NCBI RefSeq assembly: GCF_902498185.1
Contig: NZ_CABVIX010000002.1
Coordinates: forward strand, 248,001-312,000
Direction of reading: 5' to 3'
From: Pseudomonas fluorescens
Lineage (GTDB): Bacteria; Pseudomonadota; Gammaproteobacteria; Pseudomonadales; Pseudomonadaceae
DNA: 64,000 nt
Shown here: one piece after another, positions 44,757-55,206 of the stretch
Layout: every line of letters begins with the position of its first letter
Numbering within the stretch: position 1 is the stretch's first letter
Notes under the pieces: model-generated
What the model saw: only the letters and a program-made list of their open reading frames with translations
What the model was told of the DNA's origin: nothing
Databases searched by the model: none
Position numbers and translations under genes: made by a program

Positions 44757-45493
44757 GCACCATGCTGACCGTCCGCGGCCTGCACAAGCGCTTCGACCAG
44801 CATGAAGTGGTCAAGGGTGTGGACCTGGACGTACGCGAGGGCGAGGTGGTGGTGATCATTGGGCCCAGTGGATCGGGCAAATCCACGTTCATCCGCTGCC
44901 TTAACAGTCTCGAGGAGCCCAGTGCAGGGAGCGTGGTCATCGGCGGCGGCGAGTCGATCAAGGCGGGCGACCGCAAGGCCCTGGCCAGGCTGCGGGAGGA
45001 GGTGGGCATGGTGTTCCAGGACTACACCCTGTTTCCCCACATGACCGTGATGGCGAACATGACGCTGGCGCCCGTCAAGCTCAAGCGCTCTTCCAAAGAT
45101 GAGGCGCAACGCACTGCGCTGGCCCTGCTCGACCGCGTCGGGCTGCGTCACAAGGCTGAGGGCTATCCCTCGGAGCTATCGGGCGGCCAGCAGCAGCGGG
45201 TGGCGATCGTCCGTGCGCTGGCGATGAAGCCCAAGCTGCTGCTGTTCGATGAGCCCACCTCGGCGCTCGACCCGGAAACCGTGGGTGATGTACTGAACGT
45301 GATGAAGGGCCTGGCTGCCGAGGGCATGACCATGATCATCGTCACCCATGAGATGGGTTTTGCGCGGGAAGTGGCCGACCGGGTGGTGTTCTTCGATGGC
45401 GGCCGGATTGTCGAGATGGGGCCGCCGGCGCAGATATTCACGGCACCCATGGAAGCGCGTACCCGGCAGTTCCTGCAGAGCGTCCTTCATTAG
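44753..45493 (+). CDS. Amino-acid ABC transporter ATP-binding protein
   Basis: A 246-residue ATPase with Walker [13 protein letters not shown]-loop [10 protein letters not shown], signature [11 protein letters not shown], Walker [13 protein letters not shown] and switch histidine IIVTHEMGF. It begins with ATGA overlapping the lyase stop. It is one of two ATPases in the operon, and the pair may act as alternative or joint partners of the permease heterodimer. Confidence 0.93.
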   Translation: MSTMLTVRGLHKRFDQHEVVKGVDLDVREGEVVVIIGPSGSGKSTFIRCLNSLEEPSAGSVVIGGGESIKAGDRKALARLREEVGMVFQDYTLFPHMTVMANMTLAPVKLKRSSKDEAQRTALALLDRVGLRHKAEGYPSELSGGQQQRVAIVRALAMKPKLLLFDEPTSALDPETVGDVLNVMKGLAAEGMTMIIVTHEMGFAREVADRVVFFDGGRIVEMGPPAQIFTAPMEARTRQFLQSVLH

Positions 45494-45518
45494 CCTTTAT
45501 GTATTGGGGAAACGGATC

Positions 45519-46274
45519 ATGAAAGAGCCAGGCAACTGTACCGACGGGATTATCCGGATGGAGGGCGTGCATAAGTGGTACGCCGATTTTCATGTCCTCA
45601 AGGACATCAACCTCAATGTGCACCAGGGCGAGCGCATCGTGCTGTGCGGGCCATCGGGGTCGGGCAAGTCGACGACCATCCGCTGCCTCAATCATCTGGA
45701 GGCGTATCAGCAAGGGAAGATTGTCATCGACGGCACCGAGCTGACGGCTGACAAGCACAGGATCGAAACCATCCGCCGTGAAGTCGGCATGGTGTTCCAG
45801 CACTTCAATCTGTTTCCGCACCTGACCATCCTGCAGAACTGCATGCTGGCGCCGACCTGGGTGCGCAAGCTGTCGAAAAAAGAGGCTGCGCAGACGGCGA
45901 TGCACTACCTGGAGCGCGTGCGCATCCCCGAGCAGGCGCACAAGTATCCAGGGCAGCTTTCCGGAGGCCAGCAACAGCGGGTAGCGATCGCCCGAGCGCT
46001 GTGCATGAAGCCCAAGATCATGCTGTTCGATGAGCCGACGTCAGCACTGGATCCCGAGATGGTCAAGGAAGTGCTCGACACCATGGTCGGCCTGGCCGAA
46101 GACGGCATGACCATGGTCTGCGTGACCCACGAAATGGGCTTCGCGCGAACCGTGGCCAACCGGGTGATCTTCATGGACAAGGGCGAGATCGTGGAGCAGG
46201 CGCCGCCGGACACGTTCTTCGATAGCCCGAAGAATGAGCGCACACGACTGTTCCTGGGGCAGGTGTTGCATTGA
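45519..46274 (+). CDS. Amino-acid ABC transporter ATP-binding protein, second
   Basis: A 251-residue ATPase, paralogue of the previous one, with Walker [33 protein letters not shown] and [11 protein letters not shown]. The start is ATG 45519 after GGGGAAA; longer frames have no site. The GlnQ-type sequence [19 protein letters not shown] is typical. It is the last gene of the operon and ends 17 bases before the convergent cyclotransferase stop. Confidence 0.93.
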   Translation: MKEPGNCTDGIIRMEGVHKWYADFHVLKDINLNVHQGERIVLCGPSGSGKSTTIRCLNHLEAYQQGKIVIDGTELTADKHRIETIRREVGMVFQHFNLFPHLTILQNCMLAPTWVRKLSKKEAAQTAMHYLERVRIPEQAHKYPGQLSGGQQQRVAIARALCMKPKIMLFDEPTSALDPEMVKEVLDTMVGLAEDGMTMVCVTHEMGFARTVANRVIFMDKGEIVEQAPPDTFFDSPKNERTRLFLGQVLH

Positions 46275-46291
46275 CTGCAGAGCGGGCCCGC

Positions 46292-46645
46292 TTAAGCCTT
46301 TACGTAAACCCAAGCCGTCAGACCAGACCCGAGCACCACCGCCACCCGCTTGTAATCCGCCACCTCATACCGGTCAGCCGCCGCCAGCTCTTCTTCAGTG
46401 ATCTGGAACACCATACCGTCGACACCATCAGCTGCATCGCCGCTCGGTGACACGATGGGGTGGTGGCTTTTGCCACTGGTGGCGAGGACGGCGGGGTCGG
46501 TGATCTCGACCCAGTCCTGGCGGTAGCCGGGCATGCGGTCCGCCTGGCCAGTCAGCTCACGGGCGAAGCTTGCCAGTTGCACGGCCTTGTCCTGCAGGGT
46601 GCCGTAGGAGAACAGCAGCACGGGATAGTCGCGTGACGCTTGCAT
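46292..46645 (-). CDS. Gamma-glutamylcyclotransferase family protein
   Basis: A 117-residue GGCT/AIG2-fold protein with the family opening VLLFSYGTLQDKAVQLASFAREL. The catalytic-type glutamate lies in ITEEELAAADRYEV near residue 92. ATG 46645 is preceded by GGAG; the longer frame overlaps ubiK and is spurious. It may cleave gamma-glutamyl amines to 5-oxoproline, which would fit the polyamine context of the genome, but the exact substrate is unknown. Confidence 0.88.
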   Translation of the reverse strand: MQASRDYPVLLFSYGTLQDKAVQLASFARELTGQADRMPGYRQDWVEITDPAVLATSGKSHHPIVSPSGDAADGVDGMVFQITEEELAAADRYEVADYKRVAVVLGSGLTAWVYVKA

Positions 46646-46650
46646 GGGGA

Positions 46651-46926
46651 TCACTCCGAAGCGGGCGGGGTGGCAGGCGGGTTCATCCGTGCATCGAGCT
46701 CGGCGACCTGGGCTTCCAAGGCCTCCAGGCGAGCTCGGGTGCGCGCCAGGACGACCATCTGGCTGTCGAATTCTTCGCGGCTGACCAGGTCGAGCTTGCT
46801 GAAGGCGCTCTGCATCAGGGCCTTGAACTGGCCTTCGAGCTCGGCGCGCGGTTGGGCGGTTTCGCCACTGAACAGGCGCGACGCCTGGTCGCTCAGGGCG
46901 TCGAGAAGAGCTTTGGGCGCAAGCAT
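46651..46926 (-). CDS. ubiK: Ubiquinone biosynthesis accessory factor UbiK (YqiC)
   Basis: A 91-residue coiled-coil protein with KLDLVSREEFDSQMVVLARTRARLEALEAQVAEL, the core of the UbiK/YqiC family. It assists the UbiJ lipid-binding complex in ubiquinone synthesis. The start is taken at MLAPKALLDAL (46926); an ATG three codons upstream (46935) is possible. It abuts the cyclotransferase gene (5-base gap), so both could be one transcript. It is divergent from glnK-amtB. Confidence 0.93.
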   Translation of the reverse strand: MLAPKALLDALSDQASRLFSGETAQPRAELEGQFKALMQSAFSKLDLVSREEFDSQMVVLARTRARLEALEAQVAELDARMNPPATPPASE

Positions 46927-46992
46927 GTTCGGCATTCCGATAATCAGTGAAAGGCCCCGGATTGTAGCACGGGGCCCACCTCTCCCCGGGCT

Positions 46993-47040
46993 GCACACTT
47001 TTTGCGCATGCTGCCCGGCAGCGGTGCACCGAAATTGTGC
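46993..47040 (+). promoter_or_regulatory. Tandem NtrC sites upstream of glnK
   Basis: GCACCGAAATTGTGC at 47026-47040 matches the NtrC consensus GCACYANNNTGGTGC well. A weaker copy, GCACACTTTTTGCGC, lies exactly 33 bases upstream (46993-47007), three helical turns away on the same face. Both are upstream of the sigma54 promoter. Confidence 0.65.
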
Positions 47041-47103
47041 GTGATACCCATGCTGGCGAGTTGCCAAGTCTGGAGATTGCTCTCAACCCATTGTTTCACT
47101 TGA

Positions 47104-47628
<525 letters not shown>

Positions 47629-47670
47629 TAACACGCCTCACCAAACCCCAACGCCCCAGGAGAAAACAAC

Positions 47671-48993
47671 ATGACTCTGCGCAAGCTCGCAGGGCTAGGA
47701 GCCCTATTGTCCCTCGCAGTGCCCGGCCTTGCCCTGGCAGAGGAGGCAACCCCTGTGCTGAACTCCGGCGACACCGCCTGGATGCTGACCGCGACAGCGT
47801 TGGTGCTGTTCATGACGATTCCCGGCCTCGCCCTGTTCTACGGCGGCATGGTGCGGTCCAAGAACGTGCTCTCGGTGATGATGCAATGCTTCGCCATCAC
47901 CGGCCTGATGAGCATCCTGTGGGTGGTCTACGGCTACAGCCTGGCGTTCGATACCACCGGTATGGAGCAGGGCGTGATCAACCTCAATTCCTTCGTGGGC
48001 GGGTTTTCCAAGGCGTTTCTGAGCGGCGTCACGCCAGACAGCCTGACCGCAGCGTTCCCTGAAGCGGTCTTCGTCACCTTCCAGATGACCTTCGCCATCA
48101 TCACCCCGGCACTGATCGTCGGTGCCTTCGCCGAACGCATGAAGTTCTCGGCGATGCTGATCTTCATGGCCATCTGGTTCACCCTGGTGTACGCACCCAT
48201 CGCGCACATGGTCTGGAGCGGCGACGGCGCACTGATGTGGGACTGGGGCGTGCTGGACTTCGCTGGCGGCACCGTGGTGCACATCAACGCCGGTATCGCG
48301 GGTTTGGTGGCGTGCCTGGTATTGGGCAAGCGCAAAGGCTACCCGACCACCCCGATGGCCCCGCACAACCTGGGCTACACCTTGATGGGCGCCGCCATGC
48401 TGTGGATCGGCTGGTTCGGCTTCAACGCAGGCTCGGCCGCAGCGGCCAATGGCACCGCAGGCATGGCCATGCTGGTCACCCAGATCGCTACTGCCGCCGC
48501 TGCCCTGGGCTGGATGTTCGCCGAGTGGATCGGCCACGGTAAGCCAAGCGCTCTGGGCATCGCCTCGGGTGTGGTCGCCGGCCTGGTCGCCATCACGCCG
48601 GCCGCCGGTACCGTGGGCCCGATGGGCGCCCTGGTGATCGGCCTGGCTTCAGGTGTGATCTGCTACTTCTGCGCCACCAGCCTCAAGCGCAAACTCGGCT
48701 ATGACGATTCGCTGGACGCCTTTGGTGTACACGGTATCGGCGGTATCGTCGGCGCGATCCTCACCGGCGTGTTCGCGGCACCCGCCCTGGGCGGCTTTGG
48801 TGAGGTAGTGGACATCGGCGCGCAGGTCTGGATCCAGACCAAGGGCGTGATCTTCACCGTGGTCTACACCGCGATCGTCACCTACGTGATCCTCAAGGTG
48901 CTCGACAAGGTGATGGGCCTGCGGGTCAACGACGAAACCGAGTCGGTGGGCCTCGACCTGGCTCAGCACAACGAGCGCGGCTACAACCTGTAA
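47671..48993 (+). CDS. amtB: Ammonium transporter
   Basis: An Amt/MEP/Rh channel of 440 aa. A signal peptide (MTLRKLAGLGALLSLAVPGLALA) is followed by eleven membrane segments. FYGGMVRSKNVLSVMMQCF and the twin-histidine pore region (HINAGIAGLVA in TM5; DAFGVHGIGGIVGAILTG in TM10) are intact. ATG after AGGAG. Complete and of usual length. It ends in a strong terminator. Confidence 0.97.
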   Translation: MTLRKLAGLGALLSLAVPGLALAEEATPVLNSGDTAWMLTATALVLFMTIPGLALFYGGMVRSKNVLSVMMQCFAITGLMSILWVVYGYSLAFDTTGMEQGVINLNSFVGGFSKAFLSGVTPDSLTAAFPEAVFVTFQMTFAIITPALIVGAFAERMKFSAMLIFMAIWFTLVYAPIAHMVWSGDGALMWDWGVLDFAGGTVVHINAGIAGLVACLVLGKRKGYPTTPMAPHNLGYTLMGAAMLWIGWFGFNAGSAAAANGTAGMAMLVTQIATAAAALGWMFAEWIGHGKPSALGIASGVVAGLVAITPAAGTVGPMGALVIGLASGVICYFCATSLKRKLGYDDSLDAFGVHGIGGIVGAILTGVFAAPALGGFGEVVDIGAQVWIQTKGVIFTVVYTAIVTYVILKVLDKVMGLRVNDETESVGLDLAQHNERGYNL

Positions 48994-49005
48994 CCGTCCT
49001 TGAAA

Positions 49006-49034
49006 AACATGCCCGGTTAGCCGGGCATTTTTTT
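49006..49034 (+). terminator. Rho-independent terminator of glnK-amtB
   Basis: aaacATGCCCGG-ttag-CCGGGCAT followed by seven T residues; perfect 8-bp stem. Confidence 0.95.
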
Positions 49035-49035
49035 G

Positions 49036-49471
49036 CCTGGATTTTGCCTTGGGAGCCAGGGGCAAACGGTTTCCTGCAGCCATTTGCGCGCGGCGCGCGG
49101 GGCTTCGTGGCAGTGGGTAGAAAACTTACAAGCGGGAGTGTGGTTTAGGGACTTTGCTTTTTCTGCGGGCACGCTAGAATGCGCGCGGAAGGGTGTTGAC
49201 GACCTGTCCGCACACTTCGCCACCCGTTTGCCAGGCTTGCCGCTGGGCGCTCCGCCCTGATGCGTGCAGCCAGCGTGTCGAGGCCGGTGGCGCTGATTCT
49301 TTTTTGTCGGGCCTTGCCAGGAGCAGGGCCTGCACGGTGCCCCCTTGGTACACCAGGGGGATGCCCCAGGCGGTGGCCACCCCACAGCCTTTGAATTTTC
49401 GCTGGTGACTGTCGGTCTACGGCAACACTGGTCTATAACTAATCTGCTTTTCGCAAGTCATGAGGTAGAAC
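49036..49471 (+). promoter_or_regulatory. 435-base non-coding region before sutA with a structured transcript candidate
   Basis: No convincing protein-coding gene is seen. A possible promoter (TTGCTT, 15-base spacer, TAGAAT, 49154-49181) would yield a transcript of about 290 bases before sutA. Within it, CCCCC-t-TGG-taca-CCA-GGGGG at 49340-49360 makes a very stable hairpin. A T-run (attcttttttgtcgg) occurs at about 49290 without a good stem. This may be an unusually long sutA leader or a separate small RNA. Confidence 0.45.
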
Positions 49472-49798
49472 ATGAGCGACGATGATCTGGAAAACGATGA
49501 CCTCGAAGTAGGCGACGAAGACGATGGTGATGAGGGTCTGGAGAACGCGGCTGACGACGTAGCGTCGGACGCAGGCGACGACGACAGCCCGACCCCGGTT
49601 GCCAAGGGCAAGGCCAAGGCTGCTGTCTCGGTTGACGAGATGCCCAGCATGGAAGCCAAGCAGAAGGAGCGCGATGCGCTGGCCAGGGCGATGGAAGAGT
49701 TTCTGAACCGCGGTGGCAAGGTTCAGGAAGTCGAGGCCAACGTGGTGGCCGATCCGCCCAAGAAGCCGGATAACAAGTACGGCAGCCGCCCTATCTGA
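49472..49798 (+). CDS. sutA: RNA polymerase-associated protein SutA
   Basis: A 108-residue acidic protein. The N-terminal half is disordered and Asp/Glu-rich (DDLENDDLEVGDEDDGDE). A short helix (MEAKQKERDALARAMEEFLNRGGKVQEVE) follows, and the C-terminal tail is VVADPPKKPDNKYGSRPI. This matches Pseudomonas SutA, which binds RNA polymerase and raises transcription of housekeeping genes in slow-growing cells. GAGG precedes the ATG. Single gene with its own terminator and a long upstream non-coding stretch. Confidence 0.92.
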   Translation: MSDDDLENDDLEVGDEDDGDEGLENAADDVASDAGDDDSPTPVAKGKAKAAVSVDEMPSMEAKQKERDALARAMEEFLNRGGKVQEVEANVVADPPKKPDNKYGSRPI

Positions 49799-49812
49799 GG
49801 CGTGCCGCATGC

Positions 49813-49843
49813 AAGGAAGCCCGCCGTCGCTGCGGGCTTTTTT
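49813..49843 (+). terminator. Terminator of sutA, convergent with the HAD gene
   Basis: AGCCCGC-cgtcgct-GCGGGCT with six T residues following, between the convergent sutA and the HAD hydrolase gene. Confidence 0.93.
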
Positions 49844-49863
49844 GTGCCAGCTAGATGGGCTTG

Positions 49864-50559
49864 TCAGCGCCAGCGGGCGAGGACGTCGGGCAGCTGCGAG
49901 AGCCGCTGGATCTCGGCGTCGGGCGGGGTCTCGGTGGTCCAGGCCTTGTGCTGCGGGTTGAACCACACTGCGCGCAGCCCGGCGCGCTGGGCGCCGGCGA
50001 TGTCGTCACCCGGGTGATCACCGATGTGCACGGCGGCGCCAGCATCCACGTCGGCACGTCGCAGGGCCTCGCGGAACGGGGCGGGATCAGGCTTGCCGAT
50101 GCCCAGGTCCTCGGCGCACAGTGCAAACTTGAAATAGTCCGCCAACCCCAGCCGGCCTACGTCGGCGTTGCCGTTGGTGACCACGCCCAGAATGTAATGG
50201 TGGCGCAGGATCTCCAGGACGGGCTGCACCTCGGGAAAGACTTCGACCTGATGACGGGCATGCAGGAACACCTCGAAGCCTTCGTTGGCCAGCTCCTGGG
50301 CGTGTTTCTCGCTGTAGCCGACCTCTTCGAGCGCATGGAACAGCACGCGCCGGCGCAGGGCGCTGATGCGGTGCTTGAGGCCTGGCTCGGCCTGCACCAG
50401 GCGCTCGCGGATGGCATACAGGTGCTCTACCGGCACGCCGCCAAGGGTCGGCGCATTGGCCTCCAGCCAGTCGCGCAGCACGACTTCGGCGCTGGCTATC
50501 ACTGGCGCGGTGTCCCACAGGGTGTCGTCCAGGTCGAAGGTGATCAGCTTGATGGTCAT
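49864..50559 (-). CDS. yigB: HAD-family phosphatase (YigB-like)
   Basis: A haloacid-dehalogenase phosphatase of 231 aa related to YigB, which dephosphorylates FMN and a flavin precursor. Motif I is [10 protein letters not shown] (Asp9, Asp11), motif II VVTNGN, motif III GKPDP and motif [14 protein letters not shown]. Its start overlaps the xerC stop by ATGA, so the two are coupled. The xerC-yigB neighbourhood is conserved from enterics to pseudomonads. Confidence 0.9.
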   Translation of the reverse strand: MTIKLITFDLDDTLWDTAPVIASAEVVLRDWLEANAPTLGGVPVEHLYAIRERLVQAEPGLKHRISALRRRVLFHALEEVGYSEKHAQELANEGFEVFLHARHQVEVFPEVQPVLEILRHHYILGVVTNGNADVGRLGLADYFKFALCAEDLGIGKPDPAPFREALRRADVDAGAAVHIGDHPGDDIAGAQRAGLRAVWFNPQHKAWTTETPPDAEIQRLSQLPDVLARWR

Positions 50560-51455
50560 GAGTCGCTGCCTTTGCTGCGTTTAGCCCGTGGATGGGCGCT
50601 GTCGTACACCGCGGCCAGGTGCTGGAAGTCCAGGTGAGTGTAGATCTGCGTGGTGGCGATGTCGGCGTGGCCGAGCATCTCTTGCACGGCCCGCAGGTCC
50701 TGGGAGGACTCCAGCAAATGGCTGGCGAAGGAATGGCGGAGCATGTGCGGGTGCAGGTGCTGTCCGAGCTCGCGCTCGCCGGCCGCCTGCACACGCAGCT
50801 GAATGGCGCGCGGCCCCAGGCGGCGGCCCTGACGGCTGACGAACACCGCGCGATCCTGCGGGGCACTGATACCGCGTAGCTTGAGCCACTGTTCCAGCGC
50901 CTCGCGGGCCTTGCGGCCCACCGGCAGGACTCGAGTCTTGCTGCCCTTGCCATGCACCTGGACCAGGCCGGCGGCGAGGTCGAGCTGATCCAGGTCGAGA
51001 CTGGTCAGCTCCGACAGGCGCAGGCCGGATGAATAGAACAGCTCGAGAATGGCGTGATCGCGGCGGGCGATGAAGTCATCGTCCACACCGCCGTCGAGCA
51101 GTTGCAGGGCGCGGTCGGTGTCCAGGGTCTTGGGCAGACGCCGCTCGCCCTTGGGCGGCGACAGGCCATTGGCCGGATCGTGCTGGCAGTGGCCTTCGCG
51201 ATTGAGGTAGCGGTAGAGCCCGCGCACCGCCGACAGCAGCCGGGCAAGGCTGCGCGGGGACTGGCCGTGATGGTGCTGGCGCGCCACCAGCTGGCGCAGC
51301 TGTTGCACCTGCAGGTCGTTCCAGCGGGCAATGCCTTGTGTGTCGCAGTAGTCGACGACCTTGTCGAGATCGCGGCGGTAGGCCAGTTGGGTGTGCACGG
51401 ACACCTGGCGCTCATTGCGCAGATGAGCACAATAAGCCTCCAGCTGGCCTTTCAT
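50556..51455 (-). CDS. xerC: Tyrosine recombinase XerC
   Basis: A chromosome-dimer-resolving recombinase of 299 aa, acting with XerD at dif. N-terminal SAM-like DNA-binding domain ([22 protein letters not shown]) and C-terminal catalytic domain with the arginine in [14 protein letters not shown] region, [30 protein letters not shown] with the nucleophilic tyrosine. Overlaps both its neighbours by ATGA stop-starts. Complete. Confidence 0.95.
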   Translation of the reverse strand: MKGQLEAYCAHLRNERQVSVHTQLAYRRDLDKVVDYCDTQGIARWNDLQVQQLRQLVARQHHHGQSPRSLARLLSAVRGLYRYLNREGHCQHDPANGLSPPKGERRLPKTLDTDRALQLLDGGVDDDFIARRDHAILELFYSSGLRLSELTSLDLDQLDLAAGLVQVHGKGSKTRVLPVGRKAREALEQWLKLRGISAPQDRAVFVSRQGRRLGPRAIQLRVQAAGERELGQHLHPHMLRHSFASHLLESSQDLRAVQEMLGHADIATTQIYTHLDFQHLAAVYDSAHPRAKRSKGSDS

Positions 51456-52165
51456 CAGCGCACCGAACGCAGGGTCTGGGTGAAGCGCGGTACAACGCGG
51501 CCCAGGACTTCAGCGATGTAGCTCAGAAACAGTGTGCCGACGCTGCTCTTGTAGTGCTGCGGGTCATGGCTGCCGATCGCCAATACCCCGTGCAAGCCCT
51601 GGTAATCCAAGGTTGCGACGGCACTGGAGCCGACCTCCTTGCGTTGATCTGCACCGAACAGAAAGTCCAGTTCGTGGTCGCGCAGGTTGCCGCTGACCGT
51701 CTTGCCGCTGCCCAGCAGCCCGCCGATGGCCTGGTGCGCCTCGGCGCTGTTGACCCAGCGGCCCACCGGGGTAGCGTTTTCACCGAACAGTATCAAGCTG
51801 ACGAAGGGCACCTTGAACTCCTGGCGCAGGCTATCTTCGACGGCCATGACCACCTCCTCGAGGCTGTTGGCGTCGAGCAGGTCGAGGATCAGCCGACGGG
51901 TCTTGTCGAACAGCCGGTCGTTGTCGCGGGCCACGTCCATCAGCTGCGACAGGCGATGACGCATCTCGATATTGCGATCACGCAGCAGCTTGAGCTGACG
52001 CTCCACCAGCGACACGCTGTCGCCGCGCTGATGGGGGATGTGCAGTTCGCCGAGCAATTCGTCATGCCCGGCGAAGAAGGTCGGGTTGGCGCGCAGGTAG
52101 CGTGCCACTGCCTCGTCATCGAGGTCGCTGGCCTGCGCGTTTGTAGCCTGGTGCTGATCGGTCAT
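51455..52165 (-). CDS. DUF484 (GAF-like) protein
   Basis: A 236-residue DUF484 protein with an N-terminal coiled segment ([29 protein letters not shown]) and a GAF-like region. Function not known. The dapF-DUF484-xerC gene order is conserved in gammaproteobacteria. It starts 14 bases after dapF and overlaps xerC by one base triplet, so it belongs to a lysA-dapF-DUF484-xerC-yigB transcript. Confidence 0.93.
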   Translation of the reverse strand: MTDQHQATNAQASDLDDEAVARYLRANPTFFAGHDELLGELHIPHQRGDSVSLVERQLKLLRDRNIEMRHRLSQLMDVARDNDRLFDKTRRLILDLLDANSLEEVVMAVEDSLRQEFKVPFVSLILFGENATPVGRWVNSAEAHQAIGGLLGSGKTVSGNLRDHELDFLFGADQRKEVGSSAVATLDYQGLHGVLAIGSHDPQHYKSSVGTLFLSYIAEVLGRVVPRFTQTLRSVR

Positions 52166-52178
52166 GGCGGAGCCTCGT

Positions 52179-53009
52179 CTAGAGTCGAACCTGTCCTTCG
52201 AACACGCGTACCGCAGGGCCTGTCATCAGCACCGGCTTGCCGGGGCCTCCCCACTCGATGGACAGGCGGCCACCTGGCAGTTCGATCGTCACGGGCGAAT
52301 CCATCCAGCCTTGGCTGATTGCCGCCACCGCCGCCGCGCAGGCGCCGGTACCGCACGCCTGGGTCTCACCGGCACCGCGCTCCCACACACGCAAATTGGC
52401 GCGATGGCGGTCGATCACCTGGAGAAAACCGACGTTGACCCGCTGCGGGAAGCGCGGGTGATGTTCGATTTTCGGCCCGAGCTCGTGCACCGGGGCTGTG
52501 ATGACGTCATCGACGCGCAGCACGGCATGGGGATTGCCCATGGAGACGGCGGCCAGCTCGACGCGTTGACCGGCAACGTCCAACGGATAGCTCAAGGCCT
52601 GCGCGGGCGCTTCGAACGGCACATCTGCGGGGACCAGGCGAGGAGGGCCCATGTCGACACAGATCTGGCCATCGTTGCGCACGTCCAGCTCGATGATGCC
52701 GCCCTTGGTTTCCACGCGGATGCGCTTCTTCGCGGTCAGGCGCTTGTCGAGCACGAAGCGCGCGAAGCAGCGCGCACCGTTGCCGCACTGTTCGACTTCC
52801 GAGCCGTCCGAGTTGAAGATCCGGTAGCGGAAGTCCACCTCCGGATTGCTTGGCGCCTCGACGATCAGCAGCTGGTCGAAACCTATGCCGGTATGACGGT
52901 CGCCCCATTGCTTGGCGTGCTTGGGCTGGATATGAGCGTGCTGGCTGACCAGGTCAAGGACCATGAAGTCGTTGCCCAGCCCGTGCATCTTGGTAAAACG
53001 CAGCAGCAT
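52179..53009 (-). CDS. dapF: Diaminopimelate epimerase
   Basis: DapF interconverts LL- and meso-diaminopimelate for lysine and cell-wall synthesis. The 276-residue product keeps the two catalytic cysteines, Cys75 in [11 protein letters not shown] and the one in [14 protein letters not shown] near 220. [21 protein letters not shown] is the family opening. Five bases downstream of lysA; complete. Confidence 0.97.
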   Translation of the reverse strand: MLLRFTKMHGLGNDFMVLDLVSQHAHIQPKHAKQWGDRHTGIGFDQLLIVEAPSNPEVDFRYRIFNSDGSEVEQCGNGARCFARFVLDKRLTAKKRIRVETKGGIIELDVRNDGQICVDMGPPRLVPADVPFEAPAQALSYPLDVAGQRVELAAVSMGNPHAVLRVDDVITAPVHELGPKIEHHPRFPQRVNVGFLQVIDRHRANLRVWERGAGETQACGTGACAAAVAAISQGWMDSPVTIELPGGRLSIEWGGPGKPVLMTGPAVRVFEGQVRL

Positions 53010-53013
53010 GGAC

Positions 53014-54261
53014 TCACTCCGGCAGCAGGCTTTCGCCAGCGTACAGCTCGGCTACAGACTCACGGCGGCGTACTTCGAAGGCCTGGTCGCCATCGACCAG
53101 TACTTCGGCGCAGCGGCCACGGGTGTTGTAGTTCGAGCTCATGACAAAGCCATAGGCACCGGCCGAGTGCACGGCCAGCAGGTCACCTTCGGCCAGGTTC
53201 AGCACGCGGTCCTTGGCCAGGAAGTCGCCGGTCTCGCAGATCGGGCCGACCACGTCATAGGTGCGGCCTTCGCCATCGCGGGGCTGCACGGCGTTGACGT
53301 CCATCCAGGCCTGGTACAGCGCCGGACGGATCAGGTCGTTCATCGCCGCATCGACGATGGCGAAGTCCTTGTGCTCGGTGTGCTTGAGGTACTCGACGCG
53401 GGTCAGCAGGACACCGGCGTTGGCCACGATGTAGCGGCCCGGCTCGAACACCAGTGCCAGGTCGCGGTCGCCGACGCGCTCGCGAATGGCCTTGATGTAG
53501 TCGCCCGCCAGCGGCGGCTCTTCGTCGCGGTAGCGCACGCCGACGCCGCCACCCAGGTCCAGGTGCCGCAGGTGAATGCCGCAATCGCCGAGGCGGTCGA
53601 TCAGGTCGAGCAGGCGGTCGAGCGCATCGAGGAAAGGTTCGAGGGTGGTCAGTTGCGAGCCGATGTGGCAGTCGACACCGACCACTTCAAGGTTCGGCAG
53701 CTGTGCCGCGCGGATGTACACCTCTTCGGCGTCGGCGATGGCGATGCCGAACTTGTTTTCTTTCAGGCCGGTCGAGATGTACGGGTGCGTGCCGGCATCG
53801 ACGTCCGGGTTGACGCGCAACGACACCGGGGCGCGCAGGCCCATCTCGGCGGCGACGACCTGCAGGCGCTCCAGCTCGTCGGTGGATTCTACGTTGAAGC
53901 AATGCACGCCCACTTCGAGGGCGCGGCGCATGTCTTCACGGGTCTTGCCGACGCCAGAGAAGACCACGCGGTCGGCACGCCCGCCAGCGGCGAGCACACG
54001 CTCGAGCTCGCCACCGGACACGATGTCGAAACCTGCGCCCAGACGGGCCAGCACGTTCAGCACGCCGAGGTTGGAGTTGGCCTTGACGGCAAAGCACACC
54101 AGGTGCGAGACACCCTGCAGGGCATCGGCGTAGCTGCGGTACTGGGCTTCGATGTGAGCGCGCGAGTAGACGTAGGTTGGCGTGCCGAATTGTTCGGCGA
54201 TGGCCGACAAGGCCACGCCTTCCGCGAGCAGTTCACCGTCGCGGTAGTTGAAAGCGTCCAT
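53014..54261 (-). CDS. lysA: Diaminopimelate decarboxylase
   Basis: PLP-dependent decarboxylation of meso-diaminopimelate to L-lysine. The 415-residue enzyme has the PLP lysine in FAVKANSN near residue 60, the HIGSQL and [12 protein letters not shown] motifs, and [11 protein letters not shown] with the catalytic cysteine. ATG 54261. Upstream is lptM, 9 bases away, downstream dapF, five bases away; same operon. Confidence 0.97.
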   Translation of the reverse strand: MDAFNYRDGELLAEGVALSAIAEQFGTPTYVYSRAHIEAQYRSYADALQGVSHLVCFAVKANSNLGVLNVLARLGAGFDIVSGGELERVLAAGGRADRVVFSGVGKTREDMRRALEVGVHCFNVESTDELERLQVVAAEMGLRAPVSLRVNPDVDAGTHPYISTGLKENKFGIAIADAEEVYIRAAQLPNLEVVGVDCHIGSQLTTLEPFLDALDRLLDLIDRLGDCGIHLRHLDLGGGVGVRYRDEEPPLAGDYIKAIRERVGDRDLALVFEPGRYIVANAGVLLTRVEYLKHTEHKDFAIVDAAMNDLIRPALYQAWMDVNAVQPRDGEGRTYDVVGPICETGDFLAKDRVLNLAEGDLLAVHSAGAYGFVMSSNYNTRGRCAEVLVDGDQAFEVRRRESVAELYAGESLLPE

Positions 54262-54270
54262 GGGTATCCC

Positions 54271-54408
54271 TTATTGGTGCTGGTGCTGTTGCGACTTCTT
54301 GCCGTCCTTGCTGTCGTCAGGCAGGTACAGAGGGCCCTTTTGGCCGCAGGCCGAGACCAGGCAGGCAACCGCGACCAGCGCCGCGAGGGAGGAAATCAGG
54401 CGCTTCAT
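54271..54408 (-). CDS. lptM: LPS-assembly lipoprotein LptM (LppL)
   Basis: A 45-residue lipoprotein with lipobox LVSAC and [10 protein letters not shown], the LptM/LppL signature. It helps mature the LptD-LptE outer-membrane complex. ATG 54408 follows AAGGA. It lies nine bases ahead of lysA, the usual arrangement. The His/Gln-rich C-terminus (KKSQQHQHQ) is variable in the family. Confidence 0.92.
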   Translation of the reverse strand: MKRLISSLAALVAVACLVSACGQKGPLYLPDDSKDGKKSQQHQHQ

Positions 54409-54579
54409 GGCGAAATCCTTTGAAATAAGCAGTATTGCGCCCGAGTATACCGAGCGCCTGCCTGCTTGCCTATGCAGCCACCGGCCCGCCGGGCGGCGGG
54501 TGTTATCCTTTGCAATCGTGGCCTGGCGCTCGTATCGTGCCGGACTTGCGTGTGTGCAGTCATTTTCGAGGTTCTTGCA

Positions 54580-54912
54580 ATGAGTTTGAGCGAAGCGCGT
54601 TTTCACGACCTGGTCGACGTGACCCAACAGGCCCTCGAAGACCTGTTCGACGAGAGTGATCTGGACCTGGACATGGAAAATTCCGCCGGGGTGCTGACCG
54701 TCAGATTCGAGAATGGCAACCAGCTGATCTTCAGCCGCCAGGAGCCGTTGCGCCAGTTGTGGCTGGCCGACCGTTCGGGTGGTTTCCATTTCGATTACGA
54801 CCAGGAAAACGGCAAGTGGACCTGCGAGAAGACCGAGGAGCTGCTGGGCGAAATGCTCGAGCGCATCGTCCTGGAGCGCGCGGGCGTCAAGCTGGACTTC
54901 GAAGAGATCTGA
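54580..54912 (+). CDS. cyaY: Iron donor protein CyaY (frataxin)
   Basis: Bacterial frataxin of 110 aa that delivers iron and modulates Fe-S assembly. The acidic N-terminal helix ([23 protein letters not shown]) and the beta sheet with [14 protein letters not shown] match the fold. ATG 54580 with GAGG upstream; the longer frame adds an unsupported Cys-rich leader. It is divergent from lptM-lysA and one base before the DUF1289 gene. Confidence 0.95.
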   Translation: MSLSEARFHDLVDVTQQALEDLFDESDLDLDMENSAGVLTVRFENGNQLIFSRQEPLRQLWLADRSGGFHFDYDQENGKWTCEKTEELLGEMLERIVLERAGVKLDFEEI

Positions 54913-54913
54913 G

Positions 54914-55135
54914 ATGACGAGTCCAGCCCGGCCACCCAAGCCGCTTTACAGCAACGTCAGCCCTGCGGTGCCTTCGCCGTGCATCAACGTCTGCCGGCTG
55001 GACGAGCACAAGGTCTGCACGGGGTGCCAGCGCCCGGTCGAGCATATCCGCGAGTGGCGTTCGGCCGATGACCAGCGCCGCCGCCAGATCTGTCAGGAGG
55101 CACAGTCCAGGCGCGGCAAGACCGCGCTGCACTGA
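54914..55135 (+). CDS. DUF1289 small cysteine protein
   Basis: A 73-residue protein with [26 protein letters not shown], the DUF1289 four-cysteine motif, likely metal-binding. It follows cyaY with one base between, hence co-translated. The function of the family is unknown; Fe-S or zinc binding is likely. Confidence 0.9.
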   Translation: MTSPARPPKPLYSNVSPAVPSPCINVCRLDEHKVCTGCQRPVEHIREWRSADDQRRRQICQEAQSRRGKTALH

Positions 55136-55206
55136 ACCGCATGCCCTTGTGTATTTACTGCGCTGTGGTAGTGTCGAACTTGCATCGGCACCGCCGATTG
55201 ACACGC

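Noticed and set aside
46646..47086. N-terminal extension of the gamma-glutamylcyclotransferase frame
   Set aside because: The extra 147 residues are an out-of-frame reading of ubiK; a good ribosome-binding site precedes ATG 46645.
49864..52165. XerC as a phage or integron integrase
   Set aside because: It sits in the conserved dapF-DUF484-xerC-yigB operon, so it is the housekeeping recombinase.
52963..54423. 486-codon frame opposite lysA and the start of dapF
   Set aside because: Antisense shadow of well-supported genes.
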